From positions 744,001-808,000 of the forward strand of contig NZ_CP006942.1 in assembly GCF_000521605.1 (NCBI RefSeq): a DNA stretch of 64,000 nucleotides, given 5' to 3'. The notes beneath the pieces were generated by a model. It ran no database searches, was not told where the DNA came from, and saw only the letters and a list, made by a program, of their open reading frames with translations. The translations under genes and the position numbers were made by a program. Positions 1 through 8,477 of the stretch are shown here, in pieces (positions within the stretch are counted from its first letter, which is position 1; every line of letters starts with the position of its first letter). Origin of the DNA: Mannheimia sp. USDA-ARS-USMARC-1261 (GTDB lineage Bacteria > Pseudomonadota > Gammaproteobacteria > Enterobacterales > Pasteurellaceae).

Positions 1-323
1 TCAAATTAATTACCACCGGCGGGGCAGGCGGGCAGACTGACCCGACCCAAATTCAAATTACCGATTTAAGCAAAACGGTGCAAGATCCACTGGCGGCAAG
101 GGTTCGTACCCTGTTGCGTAAAGAGTATGGCTTTAACAACAAGAGTAAATTTGGCGTGGATTGTGTTTCATCCACCCAACAATTAATTTTCCCGAAAATG
201 GGCGAGGGTTGTGAAGTATCCGCCACGATGAACTGTGCTAATGGCTTTGGGGCAGTTACAATGGTTACTGCAACATTCGGTTTTTTTGCGGTAAGCCGTG
301 TTATTGAGAAACTATTGAAGTAA
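1..323 (+). CDS. tcdA: tRNA threonylcarbamoyladenosine dehydratase, C-terminal part
   Basis: The open frame enters from the left edge (first full codon at base 3) and ends at 323, so only the last 106 residues or so are present. The readable protein begins with a TTGGAGGQTDPTQIQ-type stretch, continues with DLSKTVQDPLAARVR and GVDCV, and ends with GFGAVTMVTATFGF. These are conserved C-terminal features of the E1-like TcdA/CsdL family, which uses ATP to dehydrate t6A37 to its cyclic form in ANN-decoding tRNAs. The nucleotide-binding N-terminus lies outside the window. An apparent GTG start at 78 is internal, because homology continues upstream of it. Confidence 0.9.
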   Translation, partial: KLITTGGAGGQTDPTQIQITDLSKTVQDPLAARVRTLLRKEYGFNNKSKFGVDCVSSTQQLIFPKMGEGCEVSATMNCANGFGAVTMVTATFGFFAVSRVIEKLLK

Positions 324-334
324 CAAGCGGTCAC

Positions 335-351
335 AAAAAGCGGAGCTTTTT
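335..351 (+). terminator. Short hairpin after tcdA
   Basis: AAAAAGC / GCTTTTT stem with a GGA loop, 12 bases after the tcdA stop and directly after an uptake signal (323-331). The U-rich 3' arm makes it a plausible small terminator. It is also the first of a series of hairpins. Confidence 0.5.
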
Positions 352-405
352 GAACGTTGGCTAGCCAACGGCGGCGAAGCCGTGAACAATCCTTACAAGG
401 ATTGT
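335..405. repeat. Cluster of four consecutive hairpins
   Basis: Four palindromes sit back to back between tcdA and ppnN: the AAAAAGC hairpin (335-351), a perfect 16-bp palindrome CGTTGGCTAGCCAACG (355-370), CGGC-GAA-GCCG (372-382), and ACAATCCTT/AAGGATTGT (386-405). No reading frame explains them. They could be a structured RNA leader or small RNA, or a dispersed intergenic palindromic element. The function is not known to me. Confidence 0.6.
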
Positions 406-486
406 GAATAAAAAAGAGTAATTTTTTGCAAATGACTTAAGGTTACCCACATTTATGGAATTTCTTACAAATAGCAAGGAGAAAAA

Positions 487-1854
487 ATGGCAGTACACAG
501 AATTAACCCTAAAGGCAGTATGGAGCAACTTTCTCATTTGGAAATGCAGCTATTAGCTAAAAATACACGGGGCAATTTATATCAAATTTATCGTAACTGC
601 TCATTAGCGGTGCTGAATTCAGGCGTGCATACTGATGATAGCCGTGCCTTGTTAAATCAATATCCTGATTTTGAAATTCGATTATTAACCCGAGAGAAAG
701 GGGTATCGCTAGAGTTGCACAACCCACCACCAACAGCCTTTGTTGATGGTAAGATGATTTTAAATATTCAGTATCATCTTTTTGCGGTGTTAAGGGATAT
801 TATCTTTGTTAATGCTTTAAAAAAGGCAATTCCACCGCTTGAAAATACATCAGTAGAAACGCTAACCACAAATATTGTGTTTTCGATTTTGCGTAATGCA
901 AAAGCGATAGAGATGAACACTGACCCGAATTTAGTGGTTTGCTGGGGTGGTCATTCTATTAATGACATTGAATACCAATATTGCCGAGCGGTAGGTCAAG
1001 AGTTTGGTTTACGTGAGCTGAATATTGTAACAGGTTGCGGTGCGGGTGTAATGGAAGCACCGATGAAAGGTGTTACCATCGGGCACGCTAATCAGCGTTA
1101 TAAAAACGGGCGTTTTATTGGCATTACCGAGCCGTCGATTATCGCCTCTGAACCACCAAATCCGATTGTCAATGAATTAGTGATTATGCCTGATATTGAA
1201 AAACGCTTGGAAGCATTTGTTCGTCTTGGGCACGCTATTGTGGTTTTTCCGGGCGGACCGGGCACATTGGAAGAGCTGCTGTATATTATCGGCATTAAGT
1301 TAAATCCGCAAAATAAGTTGCAAAAATTACCGCTTATCTTAACCGCACCGAAAGAATCTGCCGATTATTTCTATGTTATTGATAAATTCATTGGCGATAC
1401 CTTAGGCGAAGAGGCTCGCAGCCTGTATGAGATTATTATTGATGACCCTGTATTGGTTGCTCGTAAAGTGAAGCAATCGATGGTGGAAGTAAAAAACAGT
1501 CGTTATGAAAGTGGTGATGCTTATAATTTCAACTGGTCTTTAAAAATCGAAGAAGATTTTATTACGCCATTTATTCCAACTCACGAAAGTATGGCAAATC
1601 TGAATTTAAGTCTGGAGCAGTCAAAAGAGCAGCTGGCGGCGAATTTAAGACGAGCATTTTCAGGCATTGTGGCAGGTAACATTAAGCCTGAAACTTCCGA
1701 TTTGATTGAACAATATGGCGTGTTTAAATTACGGGGCGATCGCAAATTAATGGATCATATGGATAGATTACTCGAAAGTTTTGTGGTTCAACATCGTATG
1801 AAAATCCCAACGGGAGATGCTTATCAACCTTGCTATGAAATTGTAAAAGAATAG
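487..1854 (+). CDS. ppnN: Nucleotide 5'-monophosphate nucleosidase PpnN (LOG family)
   Basis: The 455-residue protein matches the length and layout of PpnN (YgdH), a cytoplasmic enzyme that hydrolyses purine and pyrimidine nucleoside monophosphates to base and ribose 5-phosphate and is stimulated by (p)ppGpp in E. coli. The central LOG/lysine-decarboxylase-like Rossmann domain shows [13 protein letters not shown] and the hallmark PGGPGTLEE. The flanking N- and C-terminal extensions are those of the long PpnN form, not the short LonelyGuy form. The ATG follows a good ribosome site (AAGGAGAAAA). It is followed after 18 bases by the OLD-family gene, so the two may be co-transcribed. Confidence 0.93.
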   Translation: MAVHRINPKGSMEQLSHLEMQLLAKNTRGNLYQIYRNCSLAVLNSGVHTDDSRALLNQYPDFEIRLLTREKGVSLELHNPPPTAFVDGKMILNIQYHLFAVLRDIIFVNALKKAIPPLENTSVETLTTNIVFSILRNAKAIEMNTDPNLVVCWGGHSINDIEYQYCRAVGQEFGLRELNIVTGCGAGVMEAPMKGVTIGHANQRYKNGRFIGITEPSIIASEPPNPIVNELVIMPDIEKRLEAFVRLGHAIVVFPGGPGTLEELLYIIGIKLNPQNKLQKLPLILTAPKESADYFYVIDKFIGDTLGEEARSLYEIIIDDPVLVARKVKQSMVEVKNSRYESGDAYNFNWSLKIEEDFITPFIPTHESMANLNLSLEQSKEQLAANLRRAFSGIVAGNIKPETSDLIEQYGVFKLRGDRKLMDHMDRLLESFVVQHRMKIPTGDAYQPCYEIVKE

Positions 1855-1872
1855 TAGTAATAAGGGGGCGGT

Positions 1873-3420
1873 ATGTATCTAAAACATATTGAAATCAGTG
1901 GCTTTCGGGGAATTAATCATTTATCGCTACAATTACGTCCAAATATGGTGTTAATTGGCGAAAATGCGTGGGGGAAATCGAGCCTGATTGATGCCTTAAG
2001 CTTAATTTTTAACTTAGAACATAAATTGTACCAATTCCAGTTTAAAGATTTCCATATTCAATATAGCGATACGCCAAACCAAGTGCGAGACATCACGCTT
2101 GTTTTCACTTTTTGTGAAGAAATTGCTGACGATAGCTCGTTACTTCAACTTCCTCCTGCATTGTCGTTCTGTTCATTTTATTTAGAGAACAAACGGTGCA
2201 TTTCCTTAAAAGTAACAGGAAGATTGTTAGCTGAGCAGATTGGCACTGAATATCAGTTTGTCGATCAAGACTTAAAACCTATCCACATTGAGCAAGCGGA
2301 AAAATGGATTAAGCAATTTATTTATCATCATCCTGTTTTCCGCTTACGTGATGCACGGCTAAATAAAAGAGTGCATAACGAGTTATTACTTAATGGTTAC
2401 AATCAGCCTGATACCGATTTTCAGCGTGAATTAAACGCTCTTTCTTCCTTACTGAAATACTATTTTTTAACCAGCCAAAGCCGCCATTTAATGAAAAATA
2501 GTATGCAAGACACCACATTGTGGTGGGAAAAAGTAAAATCACTCTGTCTGCGTTTAAAGCAAAATGAAGAGTTGGTGGAGCTGGTTCAACAGCATATTTC
2601 AGATCTTTTTCTTTTTAAGCCTAAAGTAACAGTTATTGAAAAACCGATTATCTTATTTGAAGATTTTAATGCGTTTTTACACCCTCGAATGGTGGCGATT
2701 TTCTGGGAGCTACTCAGCGTTCTACCCAGCCAACGTATTACCACAACGAATTCCATTGAATTGCTTTCACAAGTGCCGTTACGCGAAATTGGTCGTTTAG
2801 TGCGTTATGACTCTCACACTCAAGCCTATTGGTTGGAACGTCAAAGCATCGGTAGAGAAGATCTGCGTAAATTAACCTTCCATATCCATCACAACAGAGG
2901 ATTAGCCTTATTTGCAAAAGCGTGGATCTTAGTAGAAGGGGAAACCGAAGTTTGGATTTTAGAAGAGCTGGCAAAATTATTAGAGATCAACTTAGAAATG
3001 GAAGGCATCAAAATTGTCGAATTTGCTCAGTGCGGTTTACGCCCTCTTATTAAATATGTAAGAGCGATGGGGATTGAATGGTATGTCTTAACTGATGGCG
3101 ATGATGCAGGCAAACGCTACGCAGAAACCGTTAAAAGTTTAGATGACGATTTTGCTCAACGCTTAACGGCATTGCCGCAAAAAGACATTGAACATTTCTT
3201 CTATAAAGCAGGTTTGCGTAATGTATTTATTCGCCTTGCAAATTGGCGTTCTCAGGAAAAATATCCGGTTTCATATATTATCAAAAGAGCTATTCAAAAA
3301 AGCTCTAAGCCTGATTTAGCCATAGCCTTAGCGAATGAGATGAGAAATAGAGGCGAACATAGTGTCCCACCTCTATTTAAAAAATTATTTGCTGATGTGT
3401 TAGCGTTGGTTAGAAAATAA
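1873..3420 (+). CDS. OLD-family ATP-dependent nuclease (YbjD-like)
   Basis: The 515-residue protein has an N-terminal ABC-type ATPase half with a Walker A (GENAWGKSS, residues 29-37) and a C-terminal TOPRIM half with VEGETEV near residue 354 and DGDDAG near 408. This is the layout of overcoming-lysogenisation-defect (OLD) class proteins and of E. coli YbjD (DUF2813). The presumed Walker B region reads ILFEDFNAFLHPR, less canonical than the usual acidic pair, so ATP hydrolysis may be altered. OLD proteins are nucleases; the role of the YbjD branch is poorly defined. It lies directly behind ppnN, and I see no second gene of a Gabija-like defence pair. Confidence 0.8.
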   Translation: MYLKHIEISGFRGINHLSLQLRPNMVLIGENAWGKSSLIDALSLIFNLEHKLYQFQFKDFHIQYSDTPNQVRDITLVFTFCEEIADDSSLLQLPPALSFCSFYLENKRCISLKVTGRLLAEQIGTEYQFVDQDLKPIHIEQAEKWIKQFIYHHPVFRLRDARLNKRVHNELLLNGYNQPDTDFQRELNALSSLLKYYFLTSQSRHLMKNSMQDTTLWWEKVKSLCLRLKQNEELVELVQQHISDLFLFKPKVTVIEKPIILFEDFNAFLHPRMVAIFWELLSVLPSQRITTTNSIELLSQVPLREIGRLVRYDSHTQAYWLERQSIGREDLRKLTFHIHHNRGLALFAKAWILVEGETEVWILEELAKLLEINLEMEGIKIVEFAQCGLRPLIKYVRAMGIEWYVLTDGDDAGKRYAETVKSLDDDFAQRLTALPQKDIEHFFYKAGLRNVFIRLANWRSQEKYPVSYIIKRAIQKSSKPDLAIALANEMRNRGEHSVPPLFKKLFADVLALVRK

Positions 3421-3426
3421 CGAATA

Positions 3427-3484
3427 ACAAGCGGTTAAATTTTCGGGGAATTTTGCAAATCTTTCCTGAAATTTAACCGCTTGT
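3427..3484. terminator. Bidirectional terminator made of an inverted uptake-signal pair
   Basis: Perfect 16-bp arms ACAAGCGGTTAAATTT (3427-3442) and its complement (3469-3484) lie between the convergent ybjD-like and pepA genes. Both arms contain the full uptake 9-mer. Confidence 0.8.
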
Positions 3485-3488
3485 GTTA

Positions 3489-4985
3489 TTAACTTTCCGC
3501 TTTATTAATTAAGAATTGGGTTAAAAGATTGACAGGGCGACCTGTAGCCCCTTTTGCCGCACCTGATTTCCACGCAGTACCGGCAATATCTAAATGTGCC
3601 CAAGTGTATTTTTTAGTAAAGTTTGATAAAAACTGCCCTGCAGTAATTGCCCCACCTAAACGTCCGCCGATATTGGCAAGATCGGCAAAATTAGATTTAA
3701 GCTGTTCTTGATATTCTTCCCCTAACGGCAAACGCCACGCTTTATCATCTGCTTGTTCGGCAGCCGTTAATAGCTCGTTGGCTAAACTATTAGATGGCGA
3801 CATTAAGCCACTGTTGTGATTACCTAACGCAATCATACAAGCTCCAGTGAGGGTAGCAATATCAATCACTAACTCTGGATTAAAGCGTTCAACATAAGTG
3901 AGTGTATCACATAGAACTAAACGTCCTTCGGCGTCCGTATTTAACACCTCAACGGTTAAGCCCGACATTGTTGTAAGAATATCACCCGGGCGGTAAGATT
4001 TACCATCAACGGCGTTTTCACAGCCTGCTAAAACACCGATAACATTAAGCGGTAATTTCATTTCAGCAATGGCTTTCATTGTACCGTAAACACTCGCCGC
4101 ACCGCACATATCGTATTTCATTTCATCCATTGCTTCTGCCGGTTTAATCGATAAACCGCCTGAATCGAAAGTTAAACCTTTGCCAACTAACACGATTGGC
4201 TTAGCATCAGGATTTGGATTGCCCTTATATTCAATTAACGATAAAAACGCTTCGTTTTCAGAACCACGAGAAACCGCTAAATAAGCATTCATTCCTAATT
4301 CAGCCATCTGTTTTTCATCAATAATTGTGGTCGATACTGCCTCATAGTCTGCGGCTAAACCTTGAGCCAACTGGGATAAATATTTTGGATTACACACATT
4401 CGGCGGGCAATTTGCCACATTTTTGGCACTCTCTACGCCCAATGCTACCGCTTTGCCGTGTTCTAATGCACGCTCGGCTTCTGCTAAATCTTTACGATTT
4501 GCGACATTGAACACTACACGACGCAATTCACGGCGAACTTCCGGCTTAATGCTCTTGAAATCGTTATAGGCATATTGATTTTCTTGCATTGCCTCAACCG
4601 CAAATCGTACATTCCAATAGGCTGATCTGCCTTTAACGTGCAACTCAGTTAAAAAACAGACCATCTCCATTGAGCCAGTTTCATTAATTGTTTGCACGGT
4701 TTTTTGAATAATTTGTTTATATTGACGCTCGGTTAATTCACGCTCTTTGCCACAACCAACCAGTAATACACGATCAGCAGGCACATTCGGCACATTGTGT
4801 AATAATAATGTTTGCCCTGCTTTGCCTTCTAAATCGCCACGTCTGAGTAGTGAGCTAATATAGCCATTACTTAATTTATCTAATTGTTCCGCAGCAGTAC
4901 AAAGTCTGCGAGGTTCATAAACCCCAACGACCAAACAAGCGGTTCTTTGTTTTTCAACACTGCCGTTTTTAACACTAAATTCCAT
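3489..4985 (-). CDS. pepA: Cytosol leucyl aminopeptidase PepA (M17)
   Basis: The 498-residue protein is the size of E. coli PepA (503). It carries the M17 signature [10 protein letters not shown] (about residues 346-355), and the two-metal site segment [15 protein letters not shown] lies upstream of it. PepA removes N-terminal residues from peptides. In E. coli it also binds DNA (carAB control, cer recombination), but nothing here shows that role. In E. coli pepA is divergent from lptF; here one extra gene lies between them. Confidence 0.95.
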   Translation of the reverse strand: MEFSVKNGSVEKQRTACLVVGVYEPRRLCTAAEQLDKLSNGYISSLLRRGDLEGKAGQTLLLHNVPNVPADRVLLVGCGKERELTERQYKQIIQKTVQTINETGSMEMVCFLTELHVKGRSAYWNVRFAVEAMQENQYAYNDFKSIKPEVRRELRRVVFNVANRKDLAEAERALEHGKAVALGVESAKNVANCPPNVCNPKYLSQLAQGLAADYEAVSTTIIDEKQMAELGMNAYLAVSRGSENEAFLSLIEYKGNPNPDAKPIVLVGKGLTFDSGGLSIKPAEAMDEMKYDMCGAASVYGTMKAIAEMKLPLNVIGVLAGCENAVDGKSYRPGDILTTMSGLTVEVLNTDAEGRLVLCDTLTYVERFNPELVIDIATLTGACMIALGNHNSGLMSPSNSLANELLTAAEQADDKAWRLPLGEEYQEQLKSNFADLANIGGRLGGAITAGQFLSNFTKKYTWAHLDIAGTAWKSGAAKGATGRPVNLLTQFLINKAES

Positions 4986-5195
4986 TATTTTGTCCCCTAT
5001 TTATTGTTTCAGTTTAGGTAGAGTGTTCAATAATAAATAAATGCTTAGTATAAATAAAATTTTCAAAAATTTACGCTTTATATTGAAATATCAGCTAATT
5101 TTTTGGTCATATAGATGATTTTATTGGTTTTTCTTTTAGTTTGCTTACTTTATACTAGAAGAAATATTGAGGTTTCAAGATTATGGGAGATAAAA

Positions 5196-6011
5196 ATGCG
5201 GTTTTTAGGTAAAACATTAATTGCAGGTATGGTTGGATTATTTATTCAAACATCAGCGTTAGCCACCGATGATACTCAAATTAGTCGCTATGAGCAGGCA
5301 AAGTTACGCCTTTCTTATGAAGGCGAAGTGGGTAGTTTGCTTCAACAACTTTCACAACGTTTGAAAGTAGGTTTTATTGCTTATGATGTTGATACAACTC
5401 GTAAAGTGTCAATTCAAAACAGTGCTGAAACCTCTATTAAAAGTATAAATGAGCAAATTGGGAAGCAACTCTCTGATACTGATGTTCGCTTTGAAAAAAT
5501 AGGCGAGCGTTTATTTATGGTGATTTCTGCGAAAGGTGTCGAACCATTATTAAAAGCTCTTCCTCAAAAAGAGCAATTTGTAGGAGATATTATTTTCGAT
5601 GGCGAGCAGACAATCCCTCAATCAGCTCCAACTGAAGAAAGCTCAACATCTCAATCAAGCTCAGCGGCGAAAGTTCAACATATTTTTAGCATTGCAACAG
5701 ATAAAGACAATATTGCAGCAGCAAAAAATAAAAAAGCACCTCAATATAAAACGGTTACTAAGGACAATTTGGGACTAAAAAATATTAGGGTAACACCATT
5801 AGCAACTTTCTTGATTTTTGATAGCCAAGTCGATGCAGAAAAATTAACCGTAAAAGGGAATTTTGAAGAGTTGGCACAAGGAGAAAATATTGTCGCAATT
5901 CTTCACCAAAAATCAGATGCACCGGCTAAGATTGAAATCGCAAATGAGCAAGGTAAAAAATTAATTCTTGAGGTTCATAAAGTAGCATCATCTAAGAAAT
6001 CTAAAAAATAA
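5196..6011 (+). CDS. Exported protein of unknown function between pepA and lptFG
   Basis: I do not recognise this protein. I chose ATG 5196 because GGGAGA lies five bases before it and a normal signal peptide follows (MRFLGKT, a hydrophobic core, then ALA before TDD); an in-frame ATG at 5115 has no such features. The mature part is about 250 residues. Residues roughly 40-110 (LRLSYEGEVGSLLQQLSQ, then KVSIQNS and ERLFMVIS) resemble the small STN/DotD-like beta-alpha domains of secretion lipoproteins. A Ser/Gln-rich linker follows, then a beta-rich end (TFLIFDSQVDAEKLTVKG) that loosely recalls VirB9/TrbG-like folds. There is no lipobox. It has its own terminator, so it is monocistronic. The domain resemblances are weak inference. 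Confidence 0.75.
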   Translation: MRFLGKTLIAGMVGLFIQTSALATDDTQISRYEQAKLRLSYEGEVGSLLQQLSQRLKVGFIAYDVDTTRKVSIQNSAETSIKSINEQIGKQLSDTDVRFEKIGERLFMVISAKGVEPLLKALPQKEQFVGDIIFDGEQTIPQSAPTEESSTSQSSSAAKVQHIFSIATDKDNIAAAKNKKAPQYKTVTKDNLGLKNIRVTPLATFLIFDSQVDAEKLTVKGNFEELAQGENIVAILHQKSDAPAKIEIANEQGKKLILEVHKVASSKKSKK

Positions 6012-6021
6012 ATAATGAATT

Positions 6022-6050
6022 TTACGCACGGTTAAACCGTGCGTAATTTT
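6022..6050 (+). terminator. Terminator after the unknown exported gene
   Basis: TTACGCACGGTT / AACCGTGCGTAA, a 12-bp perfect stem (6022-6033 and 6035-6046) followed by a T run. Confidence 0.85.
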
Positions 6051-6186
6051 TCTATAGATGATTTTTCTAGCTAAAAAAGGTATTATTGCATATTCGTATG
6101 CAAGACACTTTTGCAAAAAATTGTTAAAAAGAGACCGCTTGTTATAGCTTAGTGTTTCTTAATTTTAGACATTATAGAGAAAAACT

Positions 6187-7296
6187 GTGATTTTAAGCCG
6201 ATATTTAACCAAAGAGATATTTAAAAGCCAAGTAGCGATATTGTTTATCCTCTTGCTGATTTTTTTCTGCCAGCAATTAGTTCGAGTTTTAAGTTCTGCC
6301 GTAAGTGGTAAAGTACCGGCAGATTTAGTCGTCAGCTTATTAGGGCTGGGAATGCCGACAATGGCACAATTAATGTTGCCGTTATCTCTTTTTATCGCAC
6401 TATTATTGACACTTGGGCGTTTTTATGCGGAAAGTGAAATTACAGTGATGCGTGCGTGTGGGATTGGGCAAGGTTTATTGGTAAAAGTGGCGATGTTTCT
6501 CTCCATTTTTACGACAGCTTTAGCGGTATATAACGTCTTTTGGCTGACTCCTTGGGCGATTAACAAACAAAGTGAAATGTTGGCAGAGGCAAAAGCTAAT
6601 CCGCGTTTTGCTGCCCTTTCGGCAGGTCAGTTTATGTCGGCAGGTGGTTATGTATTATTTATTGATAAAATTGAAAATAGTAGCCTTAATGATATTTACG
6701 TTTTCCAACCGGAACAGCAAAAAAATAACAAACCTTCGGTCGTGGTGGCTGAAAATGGTACTTTACAAGGTTTGCCAAATGGTGATCAGGTTTTAACGTT
6801 AGCAGAAAGCAAACGTTTTGAGGGGACGCCACAAAGTGCCGACTTCCGTATTTCTCACTTTGAAAATTATTCCGCTTATTTAGGTTATCAAGATGTGGAA
6901 TCGGACGAAAAATTAGTGCAACGTGCCGATTTTAAAACATTAATGGAAACCGATAGTCCGGAAGCAAAAGCTGAATTACATTGGCGTTTAGCGTTAATTT
7001 TTGCCGTGCCGTTAATGGCGTTATTGGCAGTACCGATGAGTAGCGTAAACCCTCGACAAGGACGTTTTGCTAAATTATTGCCTGCACTATTGCTTTATTT
7101 AATCTATTTCCTACTGCAAAGCTCACTCAAATCATCGGGTGGATCGGGCAAGCTAAATGCAGAAATTTTAATGCCGTTAGTCTCCGTTGCCTTTTTAATT
7201 TTAGGTATTGTGTTGAATATGTGGAATGGTAAATTTATGTCTAAATTACGCTATCAGTTTAGTGCTAAAAAAATCACTAATAAGGCGGTGGCATAA
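6187..7296 (+). CDS. lptF: LPS export permease LptF
   Basis: The 369-residue inner-membrane protein has an N-terminal transmembrane cluster, a central periplasmic beta-jellyroll region and C-terminal transmembrane helices, the fold of the LptF/LptG (YjgP/YjgQ) family. With LptG and the LptB ATPase it extracts lipopolysaccharide from the inner membrane and feeds it to LptC/LptA. The start is GTG 6187 (protein begins [10 protein letters not shown]), preceded by AGAGAAA. Its stop overlaps the lptG start by one base, so the two are translationally coupled. The lptB-lptA-lptC genes are not in this window. Confidence 0.93.
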   Translation: MILSRYLTKEIFKSQVAILFILLLIFFCQQLVRVLSSAVSGKVPADLVVSLLGLGMPTMAQLMLPLSLFIALLLTLGRFYAESEITVMRACGIGQGLLVKVAMFLSIFTTALAVYNVFWLTPWAINKQSEMLAEAKANPRFAALSAGQFMSAGGYVLFIDKIENSSLNDIYVFQPEQQKNNKPSVVVAENGTLQGLPNGDQVLTLAESKRFEGTPQSADFRISHFENYSAYLGYQDVESDEKLVQRADFKTLMETDSPEAKAELHWRLALIFAVPLMALLAVPMSSVNPRQGRFAKLLPALLLYLIYFLLQSSLKSSGGSGKLNAEILMPLVSVAFLILGIVLNMWNGKFMSKLRYQFSAKKITNKAVA

Positions 7297-8393
7297 TGAA
7301 AATTTTCTCAATGAACATTTTAGAACGCTACATCGGTAAAACGATTTTATCGGCAATTTTCCTCACTCTATTTTTATTGGTAGGGCTTGGGGCAATCATT
7401 AAATTTGTAGAGGAATTTCGTGATGTTGGACGAGGCTCTTACGATGGTTTGAAAGCGGCTTATTACACCTTTTTAACTATTCCAAGAGATATTGAAACCT
7501 TTTTTCCGATTGCAGCTTTATTAGGTTCTCTTTTAGGCTTGGGAAATCTTGCCAGCCGTAGTGAGTTAGTTGTAATGCAAGCCTCCGGTTTTTCTCGCTT
7601 TCGCATTGGTTTAGCGGTAATGAAAACTGCTTTGCCACTTGTGATCTTTACAATGATTATCGGCGAATGGGGTGTACCGCAAACCGAACAATTTGCCCGT
7701 AATATGCGTTCTATTGCTCAAAGTGGCGGCTCAATGCTTGCCACCAAAGATGGTTTTTGGGCGAAAGATGGAAACTCATTTATCTATATCAACCGTATCA
7801 ATAATGAAAAAAGCCTGAGTAACGTACTTATTTACGAATTTGGCGAAGGCGAAAATAAACGTGAATTGCAATCGGTATTACGAGCAAGTGAGGCTCAATA
7901 TAGCGATGAAAAAGGCTGGATACTCTCTAACGTTGAAAAATCAGAACTTGGTGAGAATCAGATCCAGCAAGGCAAGCAACCCGATCAAAGTTGGCAAACC
8001 AGCTTAACGCCAAGCAAATTAGGGATTGTTTCACTTAAGCCTGAATCGCTGTCTATTTCGGGCTTGGCGGATTATGTCGGCTTTTTAAAAGACACCGGGC
8101 AAGATCCGAAACGCTTCGAAATTACGTTCTGGCGTAAAGTATTCCAGCCGATCTCAATGGCGGTGATGATGTTACTTGCGATCTCCTTTATTTTCGGACC
8201 ACTTCGTAGTAGTACGATGGGGGCGAAAATTGTTATTGGGATTGTTGCCGGCTTTATGTTCTACGTGGCGAACATTGTATTTGGGAATTTAAGTCTTATT
8301 GCCACTTGGCTACCTGTACCGGTTGGGGCATTAATTCCAAGCTTGCTCTGCCTGGTAATTGTTTGGTGGTTACTAAGCAAAAAACGTGATTAA
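7296..8393 (+). CDS. lptG: LPS export permease LptG
   Basis: The 365-residue partner of LptF has the family N-terminus LERYIGKTIL, the conserved SELVVMQASGFSR cytoplasmic coupling segment, and LSFIFGPLRS-like C-terminal membrane segments (here ISFIFGPLRS). The ATG at 7296 overlaps the lptF stop (TAATG). A second in-frame ATG at 7311 would give 360 residues, the E. coli length, but it lacks a ribosome site of its own. An inverted uptake-signal pair follows and probably ends the lptFG transcript. Confidence 0.94.
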   Translation: MKIFSMNILERYIGKTILSAIFLTLFLLVGLGAIIKFVEEFRDVGRGSYDGLKAAYYTFLTIPRDIETFFPIAALLGSLLGLGNLASRSELVVMQASGFSRFRIGLAVMKTALPLVIFTMIIGEWGVPQTEQFARNMRSIAQSGGSMLATKDGFWAKDGNSFIYINRINNEKSLSNVLIYEFGEGENKRELQSVLRASEAQYSDEKGWILSNVEKSELGENQIQQGKQPDQSWQTSLTPSKLGIVSLKPESLSISGLADYVGFLKDTGQDPKRFEITFWRKVFQPISMAVMMLLAISFIFGPLRSSTMGAKIVIGIVAGFMFYVANIVFGNLSLIATWLPVPVGALIPSLLCLVIVWWLLSKKRD

Positions 8394-8397
8394 TTTT

Positions 8398-8443
8398 ACA
8401 AGCGGTTATTTTTACAACATTTTTTGCAAAAATGACCGCTTGA
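8398..8443 (+). terminator. Uptake-signal pair after lptG
   Basis: ACAAGCGGTTATTTTT and AAAAATGACCGCTTG form an imperfect inverted pair in the 84-base gap between lptG and dnaE. The second arm has a one-base variant of the uptake 9-mer (ending GA instead of GT). Confidence 0.6.
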
Positions 8444-8477
8444 ATATTCCTTTAAATCTTAATTCTACCTTAGCATT

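Noticed and set aside
1873-3420. Gabija-type (GajA/GajB) defence pair
   Set aside because: The neighbour is ppnN, not a UvrD-like helicase, and the protein is YbjD-like in length and sequence.
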